Below, piece after piece: positions 23,592 through 31,273 of a stretch of 64,000 nucleotides of DNA. This DNA comes from RYN-230 sp963768945 (lineage in GTDB: Bacteria; Actinomycetota; Actinomycetes; Streptosporangiales; Streptosporangiaceae). A model generated the notes under the pieces. The model searched no databases. It was not told the DNA's origin and worked only from the letters and a program-made list of their open reading frames with translations. The stretch is from assembly GCA_963768945.1 (NCBI GenBank), contig CAVYJW010000005.1, forward strand, positions 496,001 to 560,000. The letters run 5' to 3'. The translations under genes and the position numbers were made by a program. How positions within the stretch are numbered: the stretch's first letter is position 1; every line of letters starts with the position of its first letter.

Positions 23592-23846
23592 CTATTTCCA
23601 CCGGAAATGCACGAAGACCCGGCCGAAGTTCTTTGAGTCCTTCTCGACCCGGCTGTACAGCTGTTTAATTTCTTTCTGCTCAAGGAATCTCAGAACATGT
23701 TTCTTCAGCTGACCTGAGCCCTTGCCCGGAATGATCTCTATCATGGGCGCCTTCTTGGCCACGGCTTCATCGATGATCGCCCGGAGGGCGCGGTCAATGT
23801 CCTGGCCCCGGTTGTAAATGTCGTGCAGGTCGAGTTTCAGCTTCAT
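23592..23846 (-). CDS. Smr-domain protein
   Basis: 84 residues: a single Smr (small MutS-related) domain. It shows the LDLHDIY motif near the start (the L-D-x-H sequence), IIPGKGSGQLKKHVLRFL in the middle (the GxGS-type turn) and an FVHF-type ending. Smr domains are nucleases or nucleic-acid binders found at the C-terminus of MutS2 or alone. The gene's ATG overlaps the gluconokinase stop (23843-23846), so it is translated as the second gene of a two-gene operon. Codon use is clearly less GC-rich and more Lys/Ile-rich than the neighbours, suggesting transfer. Confidence 0.85.
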   Translation of the reverse strand: MKLKLDLHDIYNRGQDIDRALRAIIDEAVAKKAPMIEIIPGKGSGQLKKHVLRFLEQKEIKQLYSRVEKDSKNFGRVFVHFRWK

Positions 23847-24364
23847 GGACTCATCTTCTCCTGCGGGGGGCTCAGCTGAAGGCGCCGGATAATCTCGTCT
23901 ACCGCCTGATCCGGTGGGGTCGCGGCGTCCAGCACCAGGAGGTGCTCGGCTGGCTGCGGGCTCTCCAGGTCGGCGAGCTGGCTGTCCAGCAGGGCGGCGG
24001 GGAAGAAATGCCCGTGCCGGGTGCCCAGCCGGGCTTCCAGCAACTCCCGGCTCGCCTGCAGGAAGACCATCCGCGCTGCTGGCCGCCCGGCCAGCAGTTC
24101 GTCCCGGTAGGAGTGTTTTAGCGCGGAGCAGGCCATTACGGCGGACTCGCCCGCGGCGGCGGACTCATCCATCCGGGCTGCCACCGCGGCCAGCCACGGC
24201 CGCCGGTCAGCATCGGACAGCGGATGGCCCGCCCGCATCTTGGCGATGTTCGCCGCCGGGTGGAGGGCGTCGGCGTCGGTGAAGGGCCAGCCGAGCCTGC
24301 TTGCGAGCAGGTAACCGACGGTCAACTTGCCGCTGCCGGACACGCCAGCCACGACCACGATCAT
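23843..24364 (-). CDS. gntK: Gluconokinase-like kinase with altered P-loop
   Basis: 173 residues, the usual size for the gluconokinase family, which phosphorylates gluconate to 6-phosphogluconate. Family motifs: VVVAGVSGSGK near the start, FTDADALHPAANIAKMRAGHPLSDADRRPWL, CSALKHSYRDELL, FLQASRELLEARLGTRHGHFFPAALLDSQLADLE. The P-loop reads GVSGSGKLT where nearly all relatives have GKST or GKTT. The Ser/Thr that helps hold Mg-ATP is therefore Leu (codon TTG, one change from TCG). This may weaken or abolish activity. ATG at 24364; the frame runs further upstream but those residues are not family-like. It overlaps the Smr gene by four bases. Confidence 0.87.
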   Translation of the reverse strand: MIVVVAGVSGSGKLTVGYLLASRLGWPFTDADALHPAANIAKMRAGHPLSDADRRPWLAAVAARMDESAAAGESAVMACSALKHSYRDELLAGRPAARMVFLQASRELLEARLGTRHGHFFPAALLDSQLADLESPQPAEHLLVLDAATPPDQAVDEIIRRLQLSPPQEKMSP

Positions 24365-24541
24365 GGCCGCGAGCCTACCGGCGCCCGCCCGCGCCCGCCC
24401 CCACCAGCCCGCACCCACCAGCCCGCACCCACCCCCGACCTTGGCCGATGCCCCTCGCGGCGGGCACTTCGCGCTGTTAGTGTCGGGTAGGCCACGGGAC
24501 GGCGGTGGGGCTGTCCCGGCCGTCAGCAACAGGAGAATGGG

Positions 24542-25948
24542 ATGCGAGTGCGCCGCCCCCTGTCCATTGCCGTGGGCTCGGCCGCCATGGCCGCCGCGGT
24601 AGCGGGCAGTACCTCAGTCGCCGCGGGCGGTGCAGCCGTGGTGGCCGCGACCGCCACGGTGGCCATCAGCCCGGCCGCGGTTCATGTGCGGGATGCTCAG
24701 CCCGCCCCGCCGACCACGGCCTACTGCGAGACGCACTACCAGATCGCCTGCTACGAGCCCAGCCAGATTCAGCAGGCCTACAACCTGGGCCCGCTGTTCA
24801 GCAAGGGCATCACCGGCAAGGGCCAGACGATTGTCATCGTTGACTCCTACGGCTCCCCGACGGTCCGCCATGACCTGGGTGTGTTCGACAAGAAGTTCGG
24901 CCTGCCCGACCCGCCCTCGCTGCAGGTGATCCAGCCGGCTGGCCCGGTGGCCAAGTACCGGCCAAACTCCAACCGGGAGGGCTGGGCCGGCGAGACCGAG
25001 CTGGACGTCGAGTGGTCGCACGTGATGGCCCCCGACGCGAACATACTCCTGGTCGAGACGCCCACCTCGGAGAACGAGGGCACGAGCGGCTTCCCGGCGA
25101 TCGTCAAGGCCGAGACGTACGTGATCGACCACCACCTTGGCGGCGTGATCAGCCAGAGCTTCAGCGCGACCGAGCAGACCTTCCCGTCCAGGCGGTCCCT
25201 GCTCAACCTGCGCGGCGCATACGTGGACGCCGCGAACAAGGGCGTGACAGTGCTGGCCGCCTCGGGCGACAGCGGCGCGGCCGACGTCATGTACAACCAG
25301 ACCACCTACTACCTGCACCCGGTGACCTCGTGGCCGGACAGCGACCCGCTGGTGACCGGGGTCGGCGGTACCCAGCTGCGTCAGTCAGCCAAGGGCGCGT
25401 GGCATTCCGTGGTCTGGAACGACACCTACAACGTGCCCACCCAGCAGTACATCTTCGGCAACAAGGGCCCGAACCCGCTGGCGGGCGGGGGCGGGAAGTC
25501 CGTGGTGTTCTCCCGGCCCGCGTACCAGGACGGCGTCGCGGGCGTGGTCGGCGGCCAGCGTGGGGTGCCGGACATCTCGATGAGCGGGGCCTGCAACGGC
25601 GCGGTGGACATGTACCAGAGCTTCAAGGGCCAGCCGGCGGGCTGGTACCCGACGTGCGGCACCAGCGAGGCCACCCCGCTGTTCGCCGGCGTGGTCGCGC
25701 TGGCCGATCAGGTCGCGGGGCACCCCCTCGGGCTGATCAACCCGGCGTTGTACAAGATGTCCGCGATAGGCGCGGCCGCGGGCATTGTGGACGTGACCAA
25801 GGGCAACAACACCGTCTCGTTCCCGCAGGGCGGCAAGGTGCACACGGTGACCGGGTTCAGTGCCCGGCCGGGGTACGACCTCGCGTCCGGGGTGGGCACC
25901 ATCAACGCGGCCAGGTTCGTGCCCTGGCTGGCGGAACTGGCCGGCTAG
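24542..25948 (+). CDS. S53 family secreted peptidase (sedolisin-like)
   Basis: 468 residues. A signal peptide-like N-terminus (basic MRVRR, then about 35 Ala/Val-rich residues) directs export. The catalytic domain has YCETHYQIACYEPSQIQQAYN, then VIVDSYGSPTV, then AGETELDVEWSHVMAP (the Glu and Asp of the Ser-Glu-Asp triad) and TCGTSEATPLFAGVVA (the nucleophile Ser in the GTSxxxP motif). Oxyanion Asp is expected in ASGDSGAADV. The family consists of acid-active endopeptidases. An obvious N-terminal pro-kumamolisin domain is missing, so the protein is shorter than the typical precursor. ATG at 24542 has an AGGAGA site. Single gene, divergent from gluconokinase. Confidence 0.88.
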   Translation: MRVRRPLSIAVGSAAMAAAVAGSTSVAAGGAAVVAATATVAISPAAVHVRDAQPAPPTTAYCETHYQIACYEPSQIQQAYNLGPLFSKGITGKGQTIVIVDSYGSPTVRHDLGVFDKKFGLPDPPSLQVIQPAGPVAKYRPNSNREGWAGETELDVEWSHVMAPDANILLVETPTSENEGTSGFPAIVKAETYVIDHHLGGVISQSFSATEQTFPSRRSLLNLRGAYVDAANKGVTVLAASGDSGAADVMYNQTTYYLHPVTSWPDSDPLVTGVGGTQLRQSAKGAWHSVVWNDTYNVPTQQYIFGNKGPNPLAGGGGKSVVFSRPAYQDGVAGVVGGQRGVPDISMSGACNGAVDMYQSFKGQPAGWYPTCGTSEATPLFAGVVALADQVAGHPLGLINPALYKMSAIGAAAGIVDVTKGNNTVSFPQGGKVHTVTGFSARPGYDLASGVGTINAARFVPWLAELAG

Positions 25949-26106
25949 CAGTCCGCCGCGCGTCTGCTCGGCACCCGTCCTTTCCGCAACGACAACCTAG
26001 CCCGGGCCGGACATCCACCACAGCGGGGAGCCCGGCCGGCTCAGGCCGGGGCCCCGCGTTCGCGTCCAGGACCCATCCGGCCGGCCGGAGACTCCGAATA
26101 CTGACC

Positions 26107-26706
26107 ATGAGCACACCCGACGTGCCCGAATCCCGGCCGGGTCTGCGGCCCCTCCCGGGACGCGAGGAAGATCTGGCCGGGCTGCTGACCATGGTGGCCC
26201 GGGGCGACGAGGCCGCCTTCGAGGCGGCCTACGACCGGCTGGCCCGGCCCGTCTACGGCCTGATCCGCAAGGTGGTGCGGGATCCGGCCCAATCCGAGGA
26301 AGTCGCCCAGGAAGTCCTGCTGGAGGTGTGGCGCACCGCGTCACGCTTTGACGCCGGCCGGGGCAGCGCGATGACCTGGGTGATGACGATCGCCCACCGG
26401 CGGGCCGTCAACCGGGTGCGCTCGGCGAGCGCGGAGACCAGCCGGGAACAGAAGGTCGCCACCATCGCGGCCGTCCCCCTGGAGGGGGTGGCGGAAACGG
26501 TGGAGTCCCGGCTGGACGCGGAGCGGGTGCGCCGCTGCCTGGACTCGCTGACCGAGCTGCAACGCCAGTCGATCACCCTGGCTTACTACGGGGGTCACAC
26601 GTATCCGGAGGTCGCGTCGCTGCTCAGCACCGCCCTCGGGACGATCAAAACCCGTGTGCGGGACGGCCTGATCCGGATGCGTGACTGCATGGGGGTGAGC
26701 TGGTGA
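26107..26706 (+). CDS. sigK: ECF sigma factor SigK
   Basis: 199 residues with region 2 (AYDRLARPVYGLIRKVVRDPAQSEEVAQEVLLEVWRTASRF) and region 4 (LQRQSITLAYYGGHTYPEVASLLSTALGTIKTRVRDGL), the SigK-group ECF signature. It directs RNA polymerase to envelope or redox-stress promoters. Its stop overlaps the start of the anti-sigma gene (GTGA at 26703-26706), so the two are coupled. In Mycobacterium SigK and RskA the anti-sigma factor is cut by proteolysis. ATG at 26107 has no close ribosome-binding site; a GTG or ATG in the first 30 residues is possible. Confidence 0.92.
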   Translation: MSTPDVPESRPGLRPLPGREEDLAGLLTMVARGDEAAFEAAYDRLARPVYGLIRKVVRDPAQSEEVAQEVLLEVWRTASRFDAGRGSAMTWVMTIAHRRAVNRVRSASAETSREQKVATIAAVPLEGVAETVESRLDAERVRRCLDSLTELQRQSITLAYYGGHTYPEVASLLSTALGTIKTRVRDGLIRMRDCMGVSW

Positions 26707-27464
26707 AACTAAGCCGCCACGTGAAAATGGGCCGTCACGACCCGCACGGGCTGACCGGCGCGTACGCGCTGGACGCCCTGACCGGCCTGGAGCTGGACCA
26801 GTTCGAGCATCATCTGCACCGCTGCCCGCCCTGCGAGAACGAGGTCCGCGGCTTCCGGGAGACCGCGACGAGACTCGCCCTGGCGGTAGCCGCCAGCCCG
26901 CCGCTGGAGCTGCGTGAACGGGTGCTCACCATGGCCTCCGTCACCCGGCAGCTTCCGCCCGAGGTACGCGAGATGCCGCCCGCCCGGCTGCGGCCGGTCC
27001 ACGGGTCCTGGCTGCTCCGGATGGCGGCCGCCGTGGCCGCGGTCGCCGTGGCGGCCGCGGTGGCGCTGGGCGTCGTCCAGTCCTCGACCCAGCAGCGGCT
27101 GGACCAGGCCCAGGCCGAGAACCGGTCGGTCGCCGCGGTACTGGCTGCCCCGGACGCCCATCTGGCCGTTCACCGCACCACCGCCGGCGGGGTGGCCACC
27201 GTGGTCGCCTCCCAGTCCCGGCACGCGATGATCATCAGCACGACCGGGCTGCCCGCGCTGAGCGGGGGGAAGGTCTATGAGCTGTGGTTCGTGTCGGGCG
27301 CGACCGCCCGCCGGGCCGGGCTGCTCCCGGCCCCGGCGTCCGGCCGGACTGCGCCGCTGCTGGCGACCGGCCTCGCCGCCGGGGACGCGGTCGCGCTGAC
27401 CGTGGAGCCGGCCGGCGGCACCAGCCACCCCACCACGAAGCCGATCGTCGTCATGGCCCTGTAG
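26703..27464 (+). CDS. rskA: Anti-sigma-K factor RskA
   Basis: 253 residues: a cytoplasmic anti-sigma domain with the zinc-associated motif FEHHLHRCPPC (His-x3-Cys-x2-Cys), a membrane helix at about 101-122, and an extracytoplasmic RskA domain rich in SGGKVYELWFVSG and AVALTVEPAGGTSHPT. It binds SigK until stress triggers proteolysis in the membrane. The overlap with sigK by four bases supports stoichiometric translation. The last residues, PIVVMAL, match the usual C-terminus of the family. Confidence 0.93.
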   Translation: MKLSRHVKMGRHDPHGLTGAYALDALTGLELDQFEHHLHRCPPCENEVRGFRETATRLALAVAASPPLELRERVLTMASVTRQLPPEVREMPPARLRPVHGSWLLRMAAAVAAVAVAAAVALGVVQSSTQQRLDQAQAENRSVAAVLAAPDAHLAVHRTTAGGVATVVASQSRHAMIISTTGLPALSGGKVYELWFVSGATARRAGLLPAPASGRTAPLLATGLAAGDAVALTVEPAGGTSHPTTKPIVVMAL

Positions 27465-27484
27465 AGGGCAGCGTGGCTGCCGGG

Positions 27485-27632
27485 CCCGGCTTGGCAGCCC
27501 CCCGGCTTGGCGCCCCCCGGCTTGGCAGCCCCAGGCTTGGCAGCCCCAGGCTTGGCAGCCCCCCGGCTTGGTAGCCCCCTGGCAGCCCCCGCCTGCCGGG
27601 CCCCGCCTGCCGGGCCCCGCCTGGCAGCCCGG
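27485..27632. repeat. GGCTTGG/GCAGCCCC imperfect tandem repeat array
   Basis: Six copies of a roughly 16-base unit containing GGCTTGGCAGCCCC are followed by two and a half copies of CCCGCCTGCCGGGC. Many of the units can form short hairpins (GGGGCTGCCAAGCC-type). The array lies directly after rskA and may act as its transcription terminator. Confidence 0.65.
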
Positions 27633-27702
27633 CGTGGCGGGCCCACGGCGCGCTGGGCGGTGATGGTCATGACTTGGGCGGGGTAGCTCTACGGTGGTCC
27701 TT

Positions 27703-28404
27703 ATGAGCGTGGCGAGCAGTGCGGCGGGCACCCGGCTGCCTGCCCCCAAGGGCACCCCGCGTGTCCTGGTGGTCGAGGACGATCCCAGCCTGGCGACCCA
27801 GCTGGTGCGCGGGCTGAGCCGGGGCGGTTACCAGGTGGATCACGTGATGACCGGCCAGGAAGCGCTGGCATCCGGCGATCCGGACGTCGTGCTGCTCGAC
27901 CTGGGCTTGCCCGATGCGGACGGGGTGGAGGTGTGCCGCCGGCTGCGTGCGCGCTCCGATGCCGGGATCATCATCGTCACCGCCCGGGGAGAGGAGCCGG
28001 AACGCGTGCTGGCTCTGGACGCGGGGGCCGACGATTACCTGATCAAGCCGTTCGGGCTGGCCGAGTTGCTGGCCCGGATCCGGGCCGTGCTGCGCCGGGT
28101 CCGGCCGGGCGGGGAGGTGCTACGGCATGGCCCGCTCAGCGTCAACCTGCGCACCCGGAAGGTGACCGTGCACGGCCGCGAGGTGGCCCTCACCCCGAAG
28201 GAGTTCGACATCCTCGAGTGCCTGGCCAGCGATCCGGGCCGGGTAATGACCCGCCAGGAGATCCTGGAGAGTGCCTGGGATGCACACTGGTACGGCCCCA
28301 CCAAGGTGCTGGACGTGCACGTGGCGGCGCTGCGCCGCAAGCTCGACGTGCCGGGCCTGATCGAGACGGCCTACGGCAGGGGTTTCCGGCTCGGCGAGGT
28401 CTGA
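27703..28404 (+). CDS. OmpR-family response regulator
   Basis: 233 residues. Receiver domain at about 22-135: VLVVEDDP (acidic pocket), VVLLDLGLPDADG (phospho-acceptor Asp), TARG and KPFG (conserved Lys). DNA-binding winged helix at about 145-230, ending LRRKLDVPGLIETAYGRGFRLG. It would be phosphorylated by the kinase encoded immediately downstream, whose ATG overlaps its stop by one base (TGATG). ATG at 27703 has GGTGG upstream; an in-frame GTG three codons earlier exists. Target genes unknown. Confidence 0.93.
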   Translation: MSVASSAAGTRLPAPKGTPRVLVVEDDPSLATQLVRGLSRGGYQVDHVMTGQEALASGDPDVVLLDLGLPDADGVEVCRRLRARSDAGIIIVTARGEEPERVLALDAGADDYLIKPFGLAELLARIRAVLRRVRPGGEVLRHGPLSVNLRTRKVTVHGREVALTPKEFDILECLASDPGRVMTRQEILESAWDAHWYGPTKVLDVHVAALRRKLDVPGLIETAYGRGFRLGEV

Positions 28405-29783
28405 TGGCCCGGCGCATCGTACTCACGATGCTCGCCCTGATCGGGGCGCTGCTGGTGACCACCGTGGTGCCGATGGGACTGATCACCACCGGTCACGAGC
28501 GGAGCTCGTTCCGGCAGGAAACCATGCTGTCAGCCCGCGCGCTGGCCGGGCTGGCCGAGGACCGGCTGGACGACCCGCCCCCGGCCGGGGTCGCCGAGGT
28601 GGCCAGGGCGCTAGGGCAGGCCCGCCGGGCCGGGGAGCAGGTCCGGGTGTACAGCGCCAGCCGCCGCCTGGTCACCGGAACCGGCGGCGACGCCGCGATC
28701 CCGGCCGCCACGCTGACCACGGCGCTGCGCGGGCGGACGGTCGTGGACAGCAGTGTCGACGACCGGCTCCAGGTGACGGTCCCGGTGCTGGGGGACACCA
28801 CCGGCGCGGTGGTCGGGGCCGTGGTGCTGTCCAGCTCGTCCGCGGAACTGGAGGAACAGCTCGGCGTCCTGTGGACCTGGCTGGCCGCGGTGGCCTTGGC
28901 TGGCCTGGCCGCCGCCGCGGTCGCGGCCATCGCGCTGGCCCGGTGGGTCAGCCGGCCGCTGAGCGCCCTGGACGCCGCCGCCCAGCGGCTCGGCGGTGGA
29001 GCGCTGGACACCCGGTCGGCCGCCGGGAACGGGCCGCCCGAGGTGCGGCGGCTGGCCCGCAACTTCAACGGCATGGCGGGCCGTCTGGAGTCCCTGGTGC
29101 ACGGGAACCGGGCCACAATGGCGGACGTTTCCCACCAGCTGCGCACACCGCTGGCCGCGCTCCGGCTCCGGCTTGACGTGCTCACTCAGGACACCGACCC
29201 CGAGACGGCGGAGGAGCTGGCCGGGGCGCAGGACGAGATCGCCCGGCTGTCCCACCTGGTGGACGGGCTGCTGGCGCTGGCCCGCGCGGAGAACGTGCTG
29301 ACCGAGCCGGTCACTCTCCGGGTCGATGAGGTGATCCGGGACCGGGCCGGGGCCTGGCGGCCGGTGGCGGAGGAGCGCGGGGTCGAGCTCCGCCCGTCGT
29401 GCGACGGCCCGGTCCTGGCCGTGGCCGGGGAAGGCCATCTGGAGCAGATCCTGGACAACCTGCTGGCCAACGCGCTCGACGCGGTCCCGCCCGGCGGCCA
29501 TATCGAGGTCACGGCGGCTGTGGGCGGGGACGGGGCCCGGGTGGTGGTGGCGGACGACGGGCCGGGGATGACCCCCCGCCAGCAGCAGGTGGCGTTCCGT
29601 CGCTTCGCCAGCAGCACGCCGGGCGGCGCCGGGCTGGGCCTGGCCATCGTCCACCGCCTGGTGACCTCCAACGGCGGCTCGGCGGTGCTGTCGGATACCC
29701 CTGGCGGCGGGCTGACCGTCACCGTCAACCTGCTGGCCGAGCTCCCGGAACGGGCTCGCCGGGCGGCCCAGGCGTCCGACTGA
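28404..29783 (+). CDS. Sensor histidine kinase
   Basis: 459 residues. Two membrane helices (about 7-27 and 155-178) enclose an extracytoplasmic sensor of about 125 residues. HAMP (about 180-235) follows, then the dimerisation domain with VSHQLRTPLAALRLRLD (His phosphorylation site), then the ATPase domain with NLLANALDAVPPGG (N box), ADDGPGM (G1) and GGAGLGLAIV (G2). Membrane-bound sensor and partner of the response regulator encoded just upstream; the start ATG at 28404 overlaps its stop. Signal unknown. The gene ends only 18 bases before the convergent toxin gene. Confidence 0.93.
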   Translation: MARRIVLTMLALIGALLVTTVVPMGLITTGHERSSFRQETMLSARALAGLAEDRLDDPPPAGVAEVARALGQARRAGEQVRVYSASRRLVTGTGGDAAIPAATLTTALRGRTVVDSSVDDRLQVTVPVLGDTTGAVVGAVVLSSSSAELEEQLGVLWTWLAAVALAGLAAAAVAAIALARWVSRPLSALDAAAQRLGGGALDTRSAAGNGPPEVRRLARNFNGMAGRLESLVHGNRATMADVSHQLRTPLAALRLRLDVLTQDTDPETAEELAGAQDEIARLSHLVDGLLALARAENVLTEPVTLRVDEVIRDRAGAWRPVAEERGVELRPSCDGPVLAVAGEGHLEQILDNLLANALDAVPPGGHIEVTAAVGGDGARVVVADDGPGMTPRQQQVAFRRFASSTPGGAGLGLAIVHRLVTSNGGSAVLSDTPGGGLTVTVNLLAELPERARRAAQASD

Positions 29784-29801
29784 GGTCGCAGTTTTCCTTA
29801 C

Positions 29802-30116
29802 TCAGGCCTCGTAGTCGAAGATCAGGGCCAGGGCGTCGTCCAGCTTGCGCATGGTCTCCTCGGCGAGCTGGCCGATCCTGTCCCCGGAGAGCCTGCTGCG
29901 GCGCACCCGCACCGCAGAGTAGGACTCCAGGTGCCCGGAGACCGGATCGTTGTGGCTGAGCGCCACGACGTAGGGGGTCTCGGTCAGGTCAGGCCGGTCG
30001 CTGACCTTGACCACCACGGGGTGGCCGGTGATCAGGTTGAAGCCGTCGTTGCTGACGATGGCAACATAGCCAGCCCGGGCCACTCCTTTGTACGCGAAAA
30101 TGTCACCGCGGTTCAC
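29802..30116 (-). CDS. MazF/PemK-like toxin
   Basis: 104 residues. The N-terminus NRGDIFAYKG is a PemK/MazF-type start (the conserved RGDI motif), followed by AIVSNDGFN, VVVKVSDRP, VVALSHNDPVSG and a C-terminal helical segment. MazF-family toxins cut RNA at specific sites. The first codon overlaps the antitoxin stop by four bases (30113-30116), the usual layout of a type II antitoxin-toxin operon. The toxin is slightly shorter than average. Stop at 29802 lies 18 bases from the converging histidine kinase gene. Confidence 0.75.
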   Translation of the reverse strand: MNRGDIFAYKGVARAGYVAIVSNDGFNLITGHPVVVKVSDRPDLTETPYVVALSHNDPVSGHLESYSAVRVRRSRLSGDRIGQLAEETMRKLDDALALIFDYEA

Positions 30117-30355
30117 GCGGCGCCCTTGCCGGCGCTAGGCGGGAAGTCGCCTGCGTTAGCCTCCGTCCATTCCGCCCAGTCGTGGCCAGTGGTCCGGTCG
30201 GCTTCGGCGATCGCGCTCGCCGCATCGCGCTGGATCTTCTCCCGTGCGGCCCGGGTCATCCAGGCCGACATGGACAGCCCCGCGCGGTCAGCTTCGGCGC
30301 GAGCCTGCCGGTAGGCACGCTCACCCATGCTGATGCTGAACGTCTTCACGGACAT
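30113..30355 (-). CDS. Ribbon-helix-helix-like antitoxin
   Basis: 80 residues from ATG 30355 (an in-frame GTG at 30361 adds two). The first half (SVKTFSISMGERAYRQARAEADRAGLSMSAWMTRAAREKI) is a typical ribbon-helix-helix DNA-binding domain; the acidic C-terminus (AIAEADRTTGHDWAEWTEANAG) would wrap the toxin. It should neutralise the MazF-like protein encoded next and repress the operon. There is no close ribosome-binding site, so a leaderless or longer start is possible. Confidence 0.7.
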   Translation of the reverse strand: MSVKTFSISMGERAYRQARAEADRAGLSMSAWMTRAAREKIQRDAASAIAEADRTTGHDWAEWTEANAGDFPPSAGKGAA

Positions 30356-30469
30356 GTTCACGACGCTAGCAATGAGGTTCCTGCTAATGGGGCCGAATGC
30401 TCAATCAGGGCATCGGCCCCGGCGCGGCGCGGGCCAGGCGGCGTGCCATCCGGCCCGCGACGCCGCACG

Positions 30470-31273
30470 TCAGGGAGCTGTGGCCAGGGCCACCACGGCC
30501 TCGGACGTGTAGACCAGGAATGTGAACGTCTCCTGGAGGTACAACTCCACGCTGGTCGCGTCGTGGCCGAGGTACCCGATCGAGATGTCCTGGCCGACGT
30601 GCAGGTCGAAATCGCCGCCGCGGGTGGAGAGCACGAAGGCGCCCTCGATGGCCGGGGCCCAGATGATGTCTCCGTCGATCAGCCTCTTGATGTGCTCGTG
30701 GATCGGGTAGCCGTGGTCACGCGTCTCGCTGACCGCGGTGTACGCGTCGGCGCTGAGAACGACAGAGTACGGGCCATTGACACCCGCGATCCGCAGGTAG
30801 CGCAAGGCCTCGGCGATCGCCTCCGGGTAGGTGACCACGTCGCCCGGGAGGGTCATGGGCGAATTGCTCGTCTCCTGCCTGAGCCCGGCGATGTCACCGG
30901 CCGCGTATCCCTCGAAGACGGCCCGGTCCTCGGCGAACGCGATCTGCCGGGCGGCGTCCTTCACCGGCTGCCAGTCGGAGTCCTGGGCGCCGCGCAGCAC
31001 GTCGTCGACCGCACTGCGGGTCACCCGGAACGGGACGCGGAACTCGACGACCGGCTTGACCTCGCGCCGCCGGGCGAGTACCCCGTCGTGCGGGGCCTCG
31101 ATGTTGTGCAGGTGCCCCGTGCCGACCGCGGACAGCGTGTTTCCGCCGGGCCCGGACACATCCACCACGCGACGTCCCGCCAGGTTGCGCTTGAGGGTGC
31201 GGGTCGCCTCTTCCTCGATCTGGGACCAGGCTGCGTCAGAGACGGGGGCGAGTTCCCGGTGCAGGTTATCCAT
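30470..31273 (-). CDS. Encapsulin shell protein
   Basis: 267 residues, standard for the family 1 encapsulins (linocin M18 homologues), which form a 24-nm HK97-fold nanocompartment. The N-terminus NLHRELAPVSDAAWSQIEEEATRTLKRNLAGRRVVDV and the C-terminal QDISIGYLGHDATSVELYLQETFTFLVYTSEAVV are characteristic. Such a shell encloses an oxidoreductase cargo that carries a docking peptide. Its 5' end overlaps the 3' end of the upstream DyP peroxidase gene by eight bases, so the two are translated together; the cargo gene comes first in the operon. The C-terminal overlap is the expected context for a DyP encapsulin. Confidence 0.95.
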   Translation of the reverse strand: MDNLHRELAPVSDAAWSQIEEEATRTLKRNLAGRRVVDVSGPGGNTLSAVGTGHLHNIEAPHDGVLARRREVKPVVEFRVPFRVTRSAVDDVLRGAQDSDWQPVKDAARQIAFAEDRAVFEGYAAGDIAGLRQETSNSPMTLPGDVVTYPEAIAEALRYLRIAGVNGPYSVVLSADAYTAVSETRDHGYPIHEHIKRLIDGDIIWAPAIEGAFVLSTRGGDFDLHVGQDISIGYLGHDATSVELYLQETFTFLVYTSEAVVALATAP

